NCBI GenBank assembly: GCA_016927965.1
Contig: JAFGLP010000117.1
Span: 1-11,217, forward strand
Length of the DNA stretch: 11,217 bases
DNA from: Dehalococcoidia bacterium
GTDB taxonomy: Bacteria > Chloroflexota > Dehalococcoidia > GIF9 > UBA5629
Direction of reading: 5' to 3'
Shown: positions 1-6,402 of the stretch, piece by piece
Position numbering within the stretch: the stretch's first letter is position 1
Layout of the letters: every line of letters begins with the position of its first letter
Made by a program: the position numbers and the translations under genes
Notes under the pieces: model-generated
Databases searched by the model: none
What the model was told of the DNA's origin: nothing
Seen by the model: the letters and a program-made list of their open reading frames with translations, nothing else

Positions 1-51
1 GGCATTCTTCATTTCCCTCTTGGCCCTGCATTTCATGCAATAAGCTTCCAT
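1..51 (-). CDS. DUF5679-type zinc-ribbon protein (N-terminal fragment)
   Basis: Only the first 17 codons lie in the window; the gene runs off the left edge. The visible peptide begins MEAYCMKCRAKREMKNA, which matches how I remember the start of the small DUF5679 proteins (about 50 residues): a CxxC knuckle (C5, C8) followed by a basic stretch, with a second CxxC expected outside the window. Such proteins are presumed zinc ribbons of unknown function. The ATG at 51 is well supported: AGGAGG sits at 64-59 with a 7-base spacer, and a good promoter lies upstream. It is transcribed away from the kinase gene that starts near 328. Family assignment rests on 17 residues only. Confidence 0.7.
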   Translation of the reverse strand, partial: MEAYCMKCRAKREMKNA

Positions 52-78
52 GTACTAACCTCCTATGTATTTAGGACT

Positions 79-107
79 AGAATAGTTCATTGTTTGAAGC
101 TTGTCAA
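79..107 (-). promoter_or_regulatory. Sigma70-like promoter of the DUF5679-type gene
   Basis: On the minus strand, TTGACA (107-102, perfect -35) is followed after exactly 17 bases by TATTCT (84-79, 4 of 6 to the -10 consensus). Transcription would start near 72, leaving about 20 bases that contain the AGGAGG before the ATG at 51. The phased A-tracts at 142-189 lie 35 bp upstream of this -35 box. Confidence 0.7.
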
Positions 108-141
108 GTGTGGCGGCACGTTTGACGCAAATATAAATGCC

Positions 142-196
142 AAAATTTTACTAAAATGATCGTAAAATAGTCATAAAAAAGCCTTAAAATTTTTTA
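142..196. other. Five A-tracts phased at 11 bp (predicted curved DNA)
   Basis: A4 or longer tracts start at 142, 153, 164, 175 and 186, an exact 11-bp period repeated five times. The 11-base units read AAAATTTTACT, AAAATGATCGT, AAAATAGTCAT, AAAAAAGCCTT and AAAATTTTTTA. Near-helical phasing of A-tracts is known to bend DNA. The block sits between two divergent promoters, upstream of the -35 of the left gene and about 90 bp upstream of the -35 of the right operon. It could act as an UP-like element, a nucleoid-protein site or an architectural element. It could also be simple AT-rich drift, but the exact spacing argues against that. Confidence 0.6.
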
Positions 197-277
197 CAGA
201 TGACGGTCAATAAAGAACCGCTCATTTTCCGCTAGGTGAGGCATTTTTTAGGAAGCTGTTATTTTTAAGGCTATTTT

Positions 278-307
278 TTGCCAGCATAAGTGTGTTTTTT
301 CTATAAT
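278..307 (+). promoter_or_regulatory. Sigma70-like promoter of the kinase-deaminase operon
   Basis: TTGCCA (278-283, 5 of 6 to the -35 consensus) and a perfect TATAAT (302-307) are separated by 18 bases. The predicted transcription start is near 314. This excludes the TTG at 307 as a start codon, because it lies within the -10 box, and limits the kinase start to the ATG at 328 or the GTG at 346. Confidence 0.7.
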
Positions 308-327
308 TGGCTGTTTTTCAATATATT

Positions 328-888
328 ATGAAGGATGTGGCGCAGGTGAAAGTTATTGCCCTGGTAGGAATGCCAGGCTCAGGTAAATCTGAAGTAGCCA
401 GGATGTTTATCGCAAACGGGTATAAGGCTATCAGGTTTGGCGATGTGACGGATAACGAAGTTAAAAAACGCGGCCTCGAGCTGAACGAGAAAAATGAGAA
501 AGTGGTCAGGGAAGATCTGAGAATGCAGCATGGCATGGCGGCTTATGCCATCCTTAACCTGCCGGGAATCGAATTAGCCCTGCAGTCATCGAATGTCGTT
601 CTTGACGGGCTGTACTCATGGGAAGAGTATAAGTATTTGATGGAGAAGCTTGGCAACAGGTTACAGATCATAACCGTTTGGTCCCCACCACAGTTGCGCT
701 ATACCAGGCTGCAGCGGAGGAAGATCAGGCCGCTTACTGATGAGCAGGCCAGGTCGAGAGATTTCGCCGAAATAGAGAATATCAACAAAGGGGGCCCCAT
801 TGCCATGGCGGACTATATGATTAAAAACGACTCGACGATGGAATCGCTCGGCGAGCAAACAAAGCATATAATCAGGATACTGAGATGA
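328..888 (+). CDS. UPF0200 / dephospho-CoA-kinase-like P-loop nucleotide kinase
   Basis: Small cytosolic P-loop protein (186 residues from the ATG at 328). Walker A is GMPGSGKS at residues 14-21. A helix with RxxxR (R61, R65) follows. [12 protein letters not shown] (89-100) matches the family's Walker-B-like 'DG.(R/Y)S..E' motif, and the C-terminal ADYMIKND resembles the conserved 'ADY.I.ND' of UPF0200 proteins, which are best known from archaea. They are annotated by homology as dephospho-CoA kinase-like or adenylate-kinase-like; the substrate is not settled. Start choice: ATG 328 has no Shine-Dalgarno and would have a leader of about 14 bases. GTG 346 has AAGGA at 331-335 and begins MKVIALVG, right at the first beta strand, so it is a serious alternative. 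The stop overlaps the deaminase start by ATGA (885-888), suggesting a joint role in nucleotide metabolism. Confidence 0.8.
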   Translation: MKDVAQVKVIALVGMPGSGKSEVARMFIANGYKAIRFGDVTDNEVKKRGLELNEKNEKVVREDLRMQHGMAAYAILNLPGIELALQSSNVVLDGLYSWEEYKYLMEKLGNRLQIITVWSPPQLRYTRLQRRKIRPLTDEQARSRDFAEIENINKGGPIAMADYMIKNDSTMESLGEQTKHIIRILR

Positions 889-1367
889 AGAAATTCAAGA
901 GGCCGTCACTTGATGAATATTTTCTGAAAATAGCCTGTGTTGTGGCGGAGAGGGCTACGTGCGTACGTCATCACGTCGGCGCCGTGGCTGTCAGGGACAA
1001 GCATATACTGTCCACGGGGTATAACGGCGCGGCTGCGGGCGTGCGAGATTGCCTGGAGTTGGGGTGCCTCCGTGACGAGTTGAAAATACCTTCCGGGACA
1101 CGTCATGAAATTTGCCGCGGCATCCATGCCGAACAGAATGCCATTATACAGGCATCACTGCATGGGGTCAGCCTGGACGGGGCCACCCTTTACTGTACAC
1201 ACAGTCCCTGCATACTATGTGCCAAAATGGTGGTCAATGCCCGTATCAAACGCTTTATTACCTTCGGTAAATACGCTGATGATGCGTTTATGGACCTGTT
1301 TCAGGAGGCAGGCGTGGAATTTGAGGTCAGCAAGCGTCCTCCATCTGTAATTGCGTACCTGGATTAG
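885..1367 (+). CDS. Deoxycytidylate (dCMP) deaminase family protein
   Basis: Zinc-dependent cytidine/deoxycytidylate deaminase fold, 160 residues, the usual size for bacterial dCMP deaminase (ComEB-like). The catalytic signature is complete: H81-A82-E83 (in GIHAEQNAI) supplies one zinc ligand and the proton-shuttle Glu, and P108-C109-x-x-C112 supplies the other two ligands. The N-terminal HHVGAV (29-34) and TGYNG (44-48) are typical of the dCMP branch, as are the cysteines C26, C56, C61 and C77 between the conserved strands. The predicted reaction is dCMP to dUMP plus ammonia, feeding dTMP synthesis in the cytosol. The start at 885 overlaps the kinase stop (ATGA), so translation is probably coupled; no strong independent Shine-Dalgarno is seen. 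A less specific deaminase activity cannot be excluded. Confidence 0.92.
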   Translation: MKKFKRPSLDEYFLKIACVVAERATCVRHHVGAVAVRDKHILSTGYNGAAAGVRDCLELGCLRDELKIPSGTRHEICRGIHAEQNAIIQASLHGVSLDGATLYCTHSPCILCAKMVVNARIKRFITFGKYADDAFMDLFQEAGVEFEVSKRPPSVIAYLD

Positions 1368-1385
1368 CCAGGCCGGGAGTTGTCA

Positions 1386-1592
1386 ATGAGCGAATGTAAA
1401 AAAGATGTAAACCTTTCCCGCTGCAACTGTACATATGAGCCATGCTCGCGTAAAGGGCTTTGCTGCGAGTGTATAAAGTATCACCGGGACATGGACGAGC
1501 TGCCGGCCTGTTATTTCCCGCCTGAAGTTGAGCGCACCTGTGACCGCTCCGTGGAAAGGTTCATCGCTCTGTATCAAAAAAAGCGCGGCTGA
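1386..1592 (+). CDS. Small Cys-rich protein, DUF6485-like
   Basis: A 68-residue protein with nine cysteines (4, 13, 15, 20, 26, 27, 29, 42, 52). They form a dense N-terminal cluster, CNCTYEPCSRKGLCCECI, followed by the conserved-looking LPACYFPPEVE and a helical tail ending KKRG. From memory this pattern matches DUF6485, a family of unknown function; metal or Fe-S binding is an inference from the Cys pattern. ATG 1386 is chosen over the TTG at 1380 because GGGAG (1375-1379) is 6 bases from the ATG and abuts the TTG. It starts 18 bases after the deaminase stop, so it is probably the third gene of the same operon. It ends 2 bases from the end of the opposing HD gene. Confidence 0.8.
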   Translation: MSECKKDVNLSRCNCTYEPCSRKGLCCECIKYHRDMDELPACYFPPEVERTCDRSVERFIALYQKKRG

Positions 1593-1594
1593 TT

Positions 1595-2158
1595 TTAAAG
1601 GCCGAGCTTGCCGCTGATGCCCTGCATGGCTGCAAGCGCCATGGCGACGTGTTCCTGCAGTGGCAAGCCCAGTTCAGCAGCGCCTCTCTCGATCATCTGG
1701 CGATCGACGCCGGCGGCAAAGGACTTCTCCTTCCATTTCTTCATTACGGCCTCTACGGTAACATCGGCCAGCTTTTTGGAAGGACGCGTTAGCGCCACCG
1801 CAATGATAAGCCCGGTCAGTTCATCGACTGCATAAATGGCCTTCTTGAGATCGGTGTCCCTGGCGGTATTGGTATGTTCAGCATGGGCCAGCACCCCTTC
1901 GATAAGCTCTTCCGCATAGCCCTGTTCTCTCAGCCATTCCACTCCTTTGAAAGGATGGTCTTTGAGGTCGGGATATTTCTCATAATCAAAGTCATGCAGC
2001 AGACCCACTGCCCCCCACCTATCCGGGTCGGCCCCGTATTTCTGCGCGCAGGCCCTCATGGCGGCTTCCACCGCCCAGGCGTGTTTCTTCAAGTTCTTGT
2101 TGGATACCCACTTATCCAGGATTTTCTCAGCTTCCTCTTTATCCGGCCATCTGCTCAT
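1595..2158 (-). CDS. HD-domain metal-dependent phosphohydrolase
   Basis: A 187-residue soluble protein of the HD superfamily. Candidate metal ligands can be read in order: H26 (KKHAWAVE), the H55-D56 doublet in GLLHDFDYEKYP, H68, H92/H95 in VLAHAEHTN, and D112 in AVDELTG. This matches the small stand-alone 'predicted HD superfamily hydrolase' (HDIG-type) family. The substrate is unknown; nucleotides or phosphoesters are typical of the superfamily. The start is secure: ATG 2158 has AGGAG (2170-2166) with a 7-base spacer, and the ATG overlaps the queH stop in an ATGA. It is the last gene of the crotonase-queH-HD unit and converges with the Cys-rich gene, leaving only 2 bp between stops, so transcripts from both sides must run into each other or end inside coding sequence. 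Confidence 0.85.
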   Translation of the reverse strand: MSRWPDKEEAEKILDKWVSNKNLKKHAWAVEAAMRACAQKYGADPDRWGAVGLLHDFDYEKYPDLKDHPFKGVEWLREQGYAEELIEGVLAHAEHTNTARDTDLKKAIYAVDELTGLIIAVALTRPSKKLADVTVEAVMKKWKEKSFAAGVDRQMIERGAAELGLPLQEHVAMALAAMQGISGKLGL

Positions 2159-2688
2159 TTTGTTTCTCCTTTAAGACTGTATATGCAGCCGCAGTAGTTT
2201 TGCCGGTAGAGGCCCCATTGCCTGGCCGCTGCAGAAGCCTTTTTAAAACCTTCCTTTTTTTTGAAATCCCTGGCCATAAAATGGTCTCCGCATATTGTTG
2301 CTCCGATATTATTTATTACCGCCGCCGGCTTGTGCGGGCTGATGGTGAGCGTCGAGGTAAATGCCTCGTAACCTCTTTCCTGCATAAACTCGTATGATTT
2401 CTGCAGTCTGATACGGTAGCAGATTTCGCAGCGTCTTCCTCCTTCCGGTTCATCTTTCAGCGCCTTCGCCTCAGCCAGCCAGTTTGCCGGATCATAGGGT
2501 CCTTCGATAAGCTCGAAACCGAGACGGCCGGCGGCCTCCTGCGCTGCTTCCAGCCTGCGTTCATACTCTTCCGGGGGATAGATATTGGGATTATAAAAAT
2601 AGCCGGTTACCTGGTGTCCTTCGGATAGCAGCACATCGGCGGCGCCCGCCGCACAGACACCGCAGCAGATGTGTAAAACAACCTTCAT
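2155..2688 (-). CDS. queH: Epoxyqueuosine reductase QueH
   Basis: A 177-residue protein of the QueH (formerly DUF208) family, which reduces epoxyqueuosine to queuosine in tRNA anticodons and is unrelated to the cobalamin-dependent QueG. Its diagnostic cysteines are all present: C8-C9 in LHICCGVCA, C87-x-x-C90 in RRCEICYRIRL, and C166-x-C168 in NYCGCIYS. The first four are the expected Fe-S ligands and the last pair the redox-active CxC. Other conserved pieces are YFYNPNIYP (30-38) and STLTISPHK (112-120). No Shine-Dalgarno precedes the ATG at 2688, although it lies only 21 bases after the crotonase stop. Its own stop overlaps the HD gene start. No other queuosine gene is in the window. Confidence 0.93.
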   Translation of the reverse strand: MKVVLHICCGVCAAGAADVLLSEGHQVTGYFYNPNIYPPEEYERRLEAAQEAAGRLGFELIEGPYDPANWLAEAKALKDEPEGGRRCEICYRIRLQKSYEFMQERGYEAFTSTLTISPHKPAAVINNIGATICGDHFMARDFKKKEGFKKASAAARQWGLYRQNYCGCIYSLKGETK

Positions 2689-2709
2689 TTATTGTAAAAC
2701 AGGCCTGCT

Positions 2710-3486
2710 TCAGGATTTTTTATTCTTGACCTGCTGCATAAATCTTTTTTCTATCCTTTTCAGGAAGTCGGGGTCATTGAAGCAGATAGTCTGTGACAGA
2801 CCGGCGCATTCCATCCCATCCCAGGCGCTCATATTCATGCTCATATCGATGTTGCGCTTGGCCAAACCTACGCCCATAGGGCCGTTATCCATGATCTGCC
2901 TGGCCCAGGCAACGCCTGTTTTTTCCAGGTCTTCATAGCTGACAATTTCATTTACCAGTCCCCATTGCTCGGCCTTCTTGGCATCAATCATTTTCCCTGT
3001 CAGGATGAGCTCCTTGGCCCTGCCCAGGCCTACCACCCGCGGCAGTCTCTGGCTGCCGCCCCCATCCGGTACCATGCCCATGTTAACCTCGGGGATGCTG
3101 AACCTGGTATCGGGCGTGCATATCCTGAGGTCGCAGGCCAGTACAATCTCCAGTGCGCCGCCGAAACAGAAGTTGTGAATGAGTGCTATAACAGGTTTTT
3201 CCAGCAGTTCGATCTCCGTGAAGGCGCCCTGAAAAGCGCGTACAAACTTGCGTATTTTTTGCGCGTCTCCGGCCTGGAATGAGGTCAGGTCCGTGCCTGC
3301 GCAGAAGCCCTTGCCTTCGCCCGAAAAAAGCACTGCCTGGGCGCTGGATTCAAAAGCCACCTGTGAAAAAAACTGCTGGATATCCATCACTACCTGCGGG
3401 TTGATGGCATTTCTTTTTTCCGGCCTGTTCAGCTTAACGTGCAGGATACCTTCTTTTTCAGTATAGGAAAGCGTTTGAAACTGCAT
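2710..3486 (-). CDS. Enoyl-CoA hydratase/isomerase (crotonase) family protein
   Basis: A 258-residue crotonase-fold protein, the standard length. Readable motifs are LNRPEKRNAI (19-28) at the CoA site, FCAGTDL (61-67) for the first oxyanion-hole region, FGGALEIVLACDLR (108-121) with E113, and SIPEVNMGMVPDGGGSQRLP with E133 and D141. E113 and E133 align with the two catalytic Glu of enoyl-CoA hydratase. D141 lies where PaaG-type isomerases and 4-chlorobenzoyl-CoA dehalogenase carry their catalytic Asp. The acyl-CoA substrate is therefore open: hydratase, isomerase or another reaction. ATG 3486 is preceded by AAAGGAG with a 7-base spacer, and a promoter is seen upstream. It is the first gene of the unit with queH and the HD gene; no metabolic link between the three is obvious. 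Confidence 0.9.
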   Translation of the reverse strand: MQFQTLSYTEKEGILHVKLNRPEKRNAINPQVVMDIQQFFSQVAFESSAQAVLFSGEGKGFCAGTDLTSFQAGDAQKIRKFVRAFQGAFTEIELLEKPVIALIHNFCFGGALEIVLACDLRICTPDTRFSIPEVNMGMVPDGGGSQRLPRVVGLGRAKELILTGKMIDAKKAEQWGLVNEIVSYEDLEKTGVAWARQIMDNGPMGVGLAKRNIDMSMNMSAWDGMECAGLSQTICFNDPDFLKRIEKRFMQQVKNKKS

Positions 3487-3552
3487 TGCACAACTCCTTT
3501 TAATATATTTGGATGCGGATATCTACACCGGACATGTTCGGGAACGCTTATA

Positions 3553-3582
3553 AAAATAGCCCGCTGACGGTGATAATGTCAA
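3553..3582 (-). promoter_or_regulatory. Sigma70-like promoter of the crotonase-queH-HD operon
   Basis: On the minus strand, a perfect TTGACA (3582-3577) is followed after 18 bases by TATTTT (3558-3553, 4 of 6). It begins 4 bases beyond the MFS stop codon. The predicted transcript starts near 3546, giving a leader of about 60 bases before the ATG at 3486. No hairpin-plus-T-run terminator for the MFS gene is seen here, so read-through from upstream is also possible. Confidence 0.55.
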
Positions 3583-3585
3583 GAG

Positions 3586-4749
3586 CTAGTGTGCATGCCG
3601 TTTCCCGGATATTCTTAAAACGGCCATAATAATGACGCTTAAGCCGATGGCTGCCCCCGTTAATAGGTACATAAAAGGATATCCCCCTGACTGGGCTACC
3701 GTTCCCAGCGAGGTAGCTCCCAGCGCCAGCCCAACCTGGTAAGCTGTTGCACCTGCTCCCATGGCGGGCCCCCTTTGTTCTTCCGGCGCAATCCTGGGCA
3801 GCCATGCCAGGGCCGCCGGCATGGAAAATCCTATGCCAATGCCGAATAAGAGGGCTGCCAGTGCTATCAGGTAAACGTTATCAAGTATAGTCAGCGCCGC
3901 TATTGATATGCTGCACAGCGCAGTCCCTGCCAGAATAAGCGGCGCGTTGCCGTACCTGTCTGACAGCGTTCCCGCCGGTATGCGCAGGGCGGCCGAACCG
4001 GCATAGCAGAGGGTGATTATCAGACCTGCAATACCTTCATTTATACCGAATCCCTGAACATAAAGAGGAATGAAAGTGTTCACCGAACTTGCGCCGACAG
4101 CTATCATAATAAGGCATAAGATACTGATGATAAAACCCCGTGTACGCATCCAATTCCAGGAAGATGCTTGATGTGGTTGTTGCGTCAGTGCTTTTACCGG
4201 TAGCTGACGCATCCTGATCAATACAAAAGTCAGGGCCAGCAGCGGCATCAATCCGCAGCTGGCGTAAGCTGCCGTGAAGCCGAAATGCTGCAGGATAAAA
4301 CCTCCGGCAACAGGCCCTGCCATCAGGCCCAGTTGTGCTGATGCAGAATACCAGCCTATCGATTTACCGAATTCATGAGGTCCGGAAAGCTCTGTCACTA
4401 TTGCCAGTGCCGTAGGCACGAAGAGTGTCGCTCCCAGGCCGTGCAATATAGTGATCAGGTAAAGTACCGGTATGTCTTGGGCAAACGGATAGAGCAGGGG
4501 AGCAACTGTAGCGATTATCAGCCCGGCGATTAAAAAGTTACGACGGCCCCAGCGCTGTGAGAGCATGCTGCTGGGAAACATGCCGGCGGCGTTTACATAG
4601 GCATAGGTGGCTATCATCAATCCAATCTCCGAGACACCTATTCCCAGGCTGGCAAGGTAATAAGGAGTGACCACTGACAGCCAGCTGAACCCGGCAAAGC
4701 CCGTGAATGCCACCATGTATATGGTTACGAGAGTAAATGAGTTTGCCAT
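3586..4749 (-). CDS. MFS transporter (12-TM, drug-efflux-like)
   Basis: A 387-residue inner-membrane protein, hydrophobic throughout, fitting twelve helices in two six-helix halves. The loop-2/3 motif A is degenerate in the N half (SQRWGRRNFL, near residue 64) and clearer in the C half (GTLSDRYGN). A central hydrophilic loop of about 25 residues (roughly 178-205, Gln/His-rich) separates the halves. The sequence resembles the general MFS_1 class that includes multidrug and sugar-efflux carriers; the substrate cannot be read from sequence. ATG 4749 lacks a Shine-Dalgarno, and an internal ATG 11 codons later lacks one too, so the exact start is uncertain. It follows the other MFS gene by 78 bp in the same direction. 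Confidence 0.88.
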   Translation of the reverse strand: MANSFTLVTIYMVAFTGFAGFSWLSVVTPYYLASLGIGVSEIGLMIATYAYVNAAGMFPSSMLSQRWGRRNFLIAGLIIATVAPLLYPFAQDIPVLYLITILHGLGATLFVPTALAIVTELSGPHEFGKSIGWYSASAQLGLMAGPVAGGFILQHFGFTAAYASCGLMPLLALTFVLIRMRQLPVKALTQQPHQASSWNWMRTRGFIISILCLIMIAVGASSVNTFIPLYVQGFGINEGIAGLIITLCYAGSAALRIPAGTLSDRYGNAPLILAGTALCSISIAALTILDNVYLIALAALLFGIGIGFSMPAALAWLPRIAPEEQRGPAMGAGATAYQVGLALGATSLGTVAQSGGYPFMYLLTGAAIGLSVIIMAVLRISGKRHAH

Positions 4750-4775
4750 ACGTAAATCTAAACAGGGCGGGGTCT

Positions 4776-4803
4776 TCTATATTGTCTGATGGCGCTCATT
4801 CAA
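4776..4803 (-). promoter_or_regulatory. Possible weak promoter of the downstream MFS gene
   Basis: In the 78-bp gap between the two MFS genes, minus-strand TTGAAT (4803-4798, 4 of 6) and TATAGA (4781-4776, 4 of 6) are 16 bases apart, with a predicted start about 20 bases before the ATG at 4749. There is no terminator in the gap. The MFS gene could be expressed from here, by read-through, or both. The match is weak and could be chance. Confidence 0.3.
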
Positions 4804-4827
4804 TGGATGTATGCATTACCAGCGTCG

Positions 4828-6135
4828 CTAATGCGCAGCGTCTCGGGGTGCAGGCGGTTTGCAGAACAGTATTATAAGTGTACCGATAAAAGCACTGCTG
4901 CAGGCGATCATGAGGGCCAACCCGTAATTGCCGTTTACATCGTATATATGTCCGGCGACAAAAGGGGCCACATACTGGGAAACGGTCCCGATAGGGCTGG
5001 CTATAGCGCTGATCTTATGAAATGACCCGGAGCCGAAATAGTTGCCAAGTATCAGCGGAAACGAGACGTAGGTTGCACCGAAGCCAAAACCGACCAGCAA
5101 AGGATAAAGATAGGCGATCCACAGGTTATCCTTGGAGACCAGCCAGAAGAGGATACCACCAATCACCAGGCAGGAGCCGGCGATGACTATAAGAAAGCGC
5201 GCTTCCATCAACTCGCCGAGGAAAGAAACGCTTAACCTTCCGATTACACTGCATGCCACTATCAGGCCGTAAATAAATGCCGGCTGGAGGAAAAGCGCCG
5301 GATCTGAAGGGGAGAACCCCCTGTCGCTCAGGTGGGCAGGTGTTTGAGTCACTACTGTTTGCCAGAGGAAAAAAATCATGGATGTGCCGATTACCATCGA
5401 CCAGAAAGCCCGCGTTTTCAGCGTATCTTTAAAGCTCCAGTCGACAGGTGAGCGGTATGTCCTAGCAGGCTTATGTCCTGCTTTGGCCAGTGCTTCCTTT
5501 TCTTCCTCGGGAGATATGCCGTCAGGATACTGACCGAGGTCTTCCGGCCGGTTGCGGACCGCCAGCATAGCTATCAGGGCGCCTGCAAAACAGGCGATGG
5601 CAATCACATACCAGCCGATCCTCCAATCATTACCGAAGCTGACAATGGCGGCGCTGATTATCTGCGGATATATGAAACCGCCGATTGCCCCTCCTCCCAG
5701 TACTATTCCCATGGCCAGCGCTCTCCTGGCATTGAACCATAGCAGTACCAGCGCCTGGACCGGGACGACGGAACCGAATGATATGCCCAGGCCGGCAAGA
5801 AAGCAGAGCACCAGGTATATGGGATAGGATTGGCCGATGAAAGCCATGCAAATACACACCATAGCTGTCATTGCCGCACCGATAGTCAGTGTCTTTCTCG
5901 GGCCGAAGCGGTCAATCAGCCATGGTATTATGAAAGCCCCCAGCCCGATCATCATACCGATGATGGTATAACCGAGGTTGATCTCGCCGCGCTGCCATCC
6001 CAGCTCATCCTGCATAAACCGGTAGATTACTGGCGGCCCATAAAGCGCAAAGCCGATCGGTATGGAATATACGAGGCAGAGGACAGGCAGCAGCACCCAC
6101 CCGTAGAAGCCTTTACTGTTTGTTTTTTCGGACAT
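4828..6135 (-). CDS. MFS transporter, OFA / monocarboxylate-type
   Basis: A 435-residue inner-membrane carrier with twelve predicted helices. It opens with GFYGWVLLPVLCLVYSIPIG, typical of the OFA (oxalate/formate antiporter) and monocarboxylate branch. Motif A appears as WLIDRFGPRKTL. LLWFNARRALAMGIVLGGGAIGG is the branch's usual TM4-5 loop and helix. A long hydrophilic central loop of about 40 residues (around NRPEDLGQYPDGISPEEEKEA) splits the halves. The likely substrate class is small organic acids, by family only. ATG 6135 is chosen over the TTG at 6156 because AGGAG (6149-6145) stands 9 bases before it. An extended -10 promoter lies upstream. This gene is divergent from the two-CW genes across 305 bp. 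Confidence 0.88.
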   Translation of the reverse strand: MSEKTNSKGFYGWVLLPVLCLVYSIPIGFALYGPPVIYRFMQDELGWQRGEINLGYTIIGMMIGLGAFIIPWLIDRFGPRKTLTIGAAMTAMVCICMAFIGQSYPIYLVLCFLAGLGISFGSVVPVQALVLLWFNARRALAMGIVLGGGAIGGFIYPQIISAAIVSFGNDWRIGWYVIAIACFAGALIAMLAVRNRPEDLGQYPDGISPEEEKEALAKAGHKPARTYRSPVDWSFKDTLKTRAFWSMVIGTSMIFFLWQTVVTQTPAHLSDRGFSPSDPALFLQPAFIYGLIVACSVIGRLSVSFLGELMEARFLIVIAGSCLVIGGILFWLVSKDNLWIAYLYPLLVGFGFGATYVSFPLILGNYFGSGSFHKISAIASPIGTVSQYVAPFVAGHIYDVNGNYGLALMIACSSAFIGTLIILFCKPPAPRDAAH

Positions 6136-6177
6136 TCGCCGGCTCTCCTGATACAAAATTGACCGTTAAAATAAGGC

Positions 6178-6186
6178 ATTATAGCA
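6178..6186 (-). promoter_or_regulatory. Extended -10 promoter element of the OFA-type MFS gene
   Basis: On the minus strand the sequence reads TGCTATAAT, a perfect -10 box (6183-6178) with the TGn extension. No good -35 lies at 17 bases, as is common with extended -10 promoters. The predicted start near 6171 gives a leader of about 36 bases containing AGGAG. Confidence 0.55.
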
Positions 6187-6330
6187 CTGCTTATAATAAT
6201 TGGATAATTAATACATACGCTCCGTAGACCCTGCCAAAATGCCTACGTGTTTTATGAAGTGGTGCGCAAAAGGCCGGCAACAGCCGGGACGCGGTTCGTA
6301 TACCTAAACCGAACGTATTTAAATATATGA

Positions 6331-6354
6331 GCAGTTGCGCAAAAGCGCAATTGC
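6331..6354 (+). promoter_or_regulatory. Palindrome (copy 1) upstream of the first two-CW gene
   Basis: The core is TTGCGC-AAAA-GCGCAA (6335-6350). Flanking GCAG and TTGC extend it to a 10-bp stem with one G.T pair. No T-run follows, so it is not an intrinsic terminator. The same core with the spacer TTTT instead of AAAA occurs exactly 538 bp downstream, before the paralogous gene. Identical arms with a freely varying centre suggest a dimeric DNA-binding protein's operator more than an RNA element. It centres about 66 bp upstream of the start predicted from the TAAAGT box. Confidence 0.6.
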
Positions 6355-6370
6355 AGATTAGGCATTAATG

Positions 6371-6402
6371 CGGATGGCTCTGGTTGCGGGTGGTGTTAAA
6401 GT
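6371..6402 (+). promoter_or_regulatory. Conserved promoter-like blocks of the first two-CW gene
   Basis: Block 1 is CGGATGGC (6371-6378). Block 2 contains TGGTGTTAAAGT (6391-6402), where TGnTAAAGT looks like an extended -10 (4 of 6). They lie at about -35/-10 spacing and recur without gaps before the second paralogue (6909-6940), while the sequence between them has diverged. The -35 position does not match TTGACA, which would fit an activator-dependent promoter using the upstream palindrome. Function is inferred from conservation between the two copies only. Confidence 0.4.

Noticed and set aside
180..272. Inverted repeat AGCCTTAAAA (180-189) and TTTTAAGGCT (263-272)
   Set aside because: The arms are 73 bases apart in AT-rich sequence, one overlaps the phased A-tracts, and the genes on both sides diverge so no terminator is needed. 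Probably chance or a minor element.
307..327. Upstream TTG start for the kinase gene
   Set aside because: The TTG lies in the TATAAT -10 box and has no ribosome binding site; ATG 328 or GTG 346 is preferred.
5473..5827. Plus-strand open frames opposite the OFA-type MFS gene
   Set aside because: They are antisense to a clearly coding membrane protein and have no family features.
6136..6156. TTG start at 6156 for the OFA-type MFS gene
   Set aside because: The AGGAG lies downstream of this TTG and directs ATG 6135; the added seven residues are not typical of the family.
6274..6287. GC hairpin CCGGC-AACA-GCCGG as a terminator
   Set aside because: It has only 5 bp and no T-run on either side, and lies between divergent genes.
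6362..6371. Perfect palindrome GCATTAATGC as an operator
   Set aside because: It is absent from the aligned leader of the second two-CW gene, so there is no support beyond a 10-base chance palindrome.
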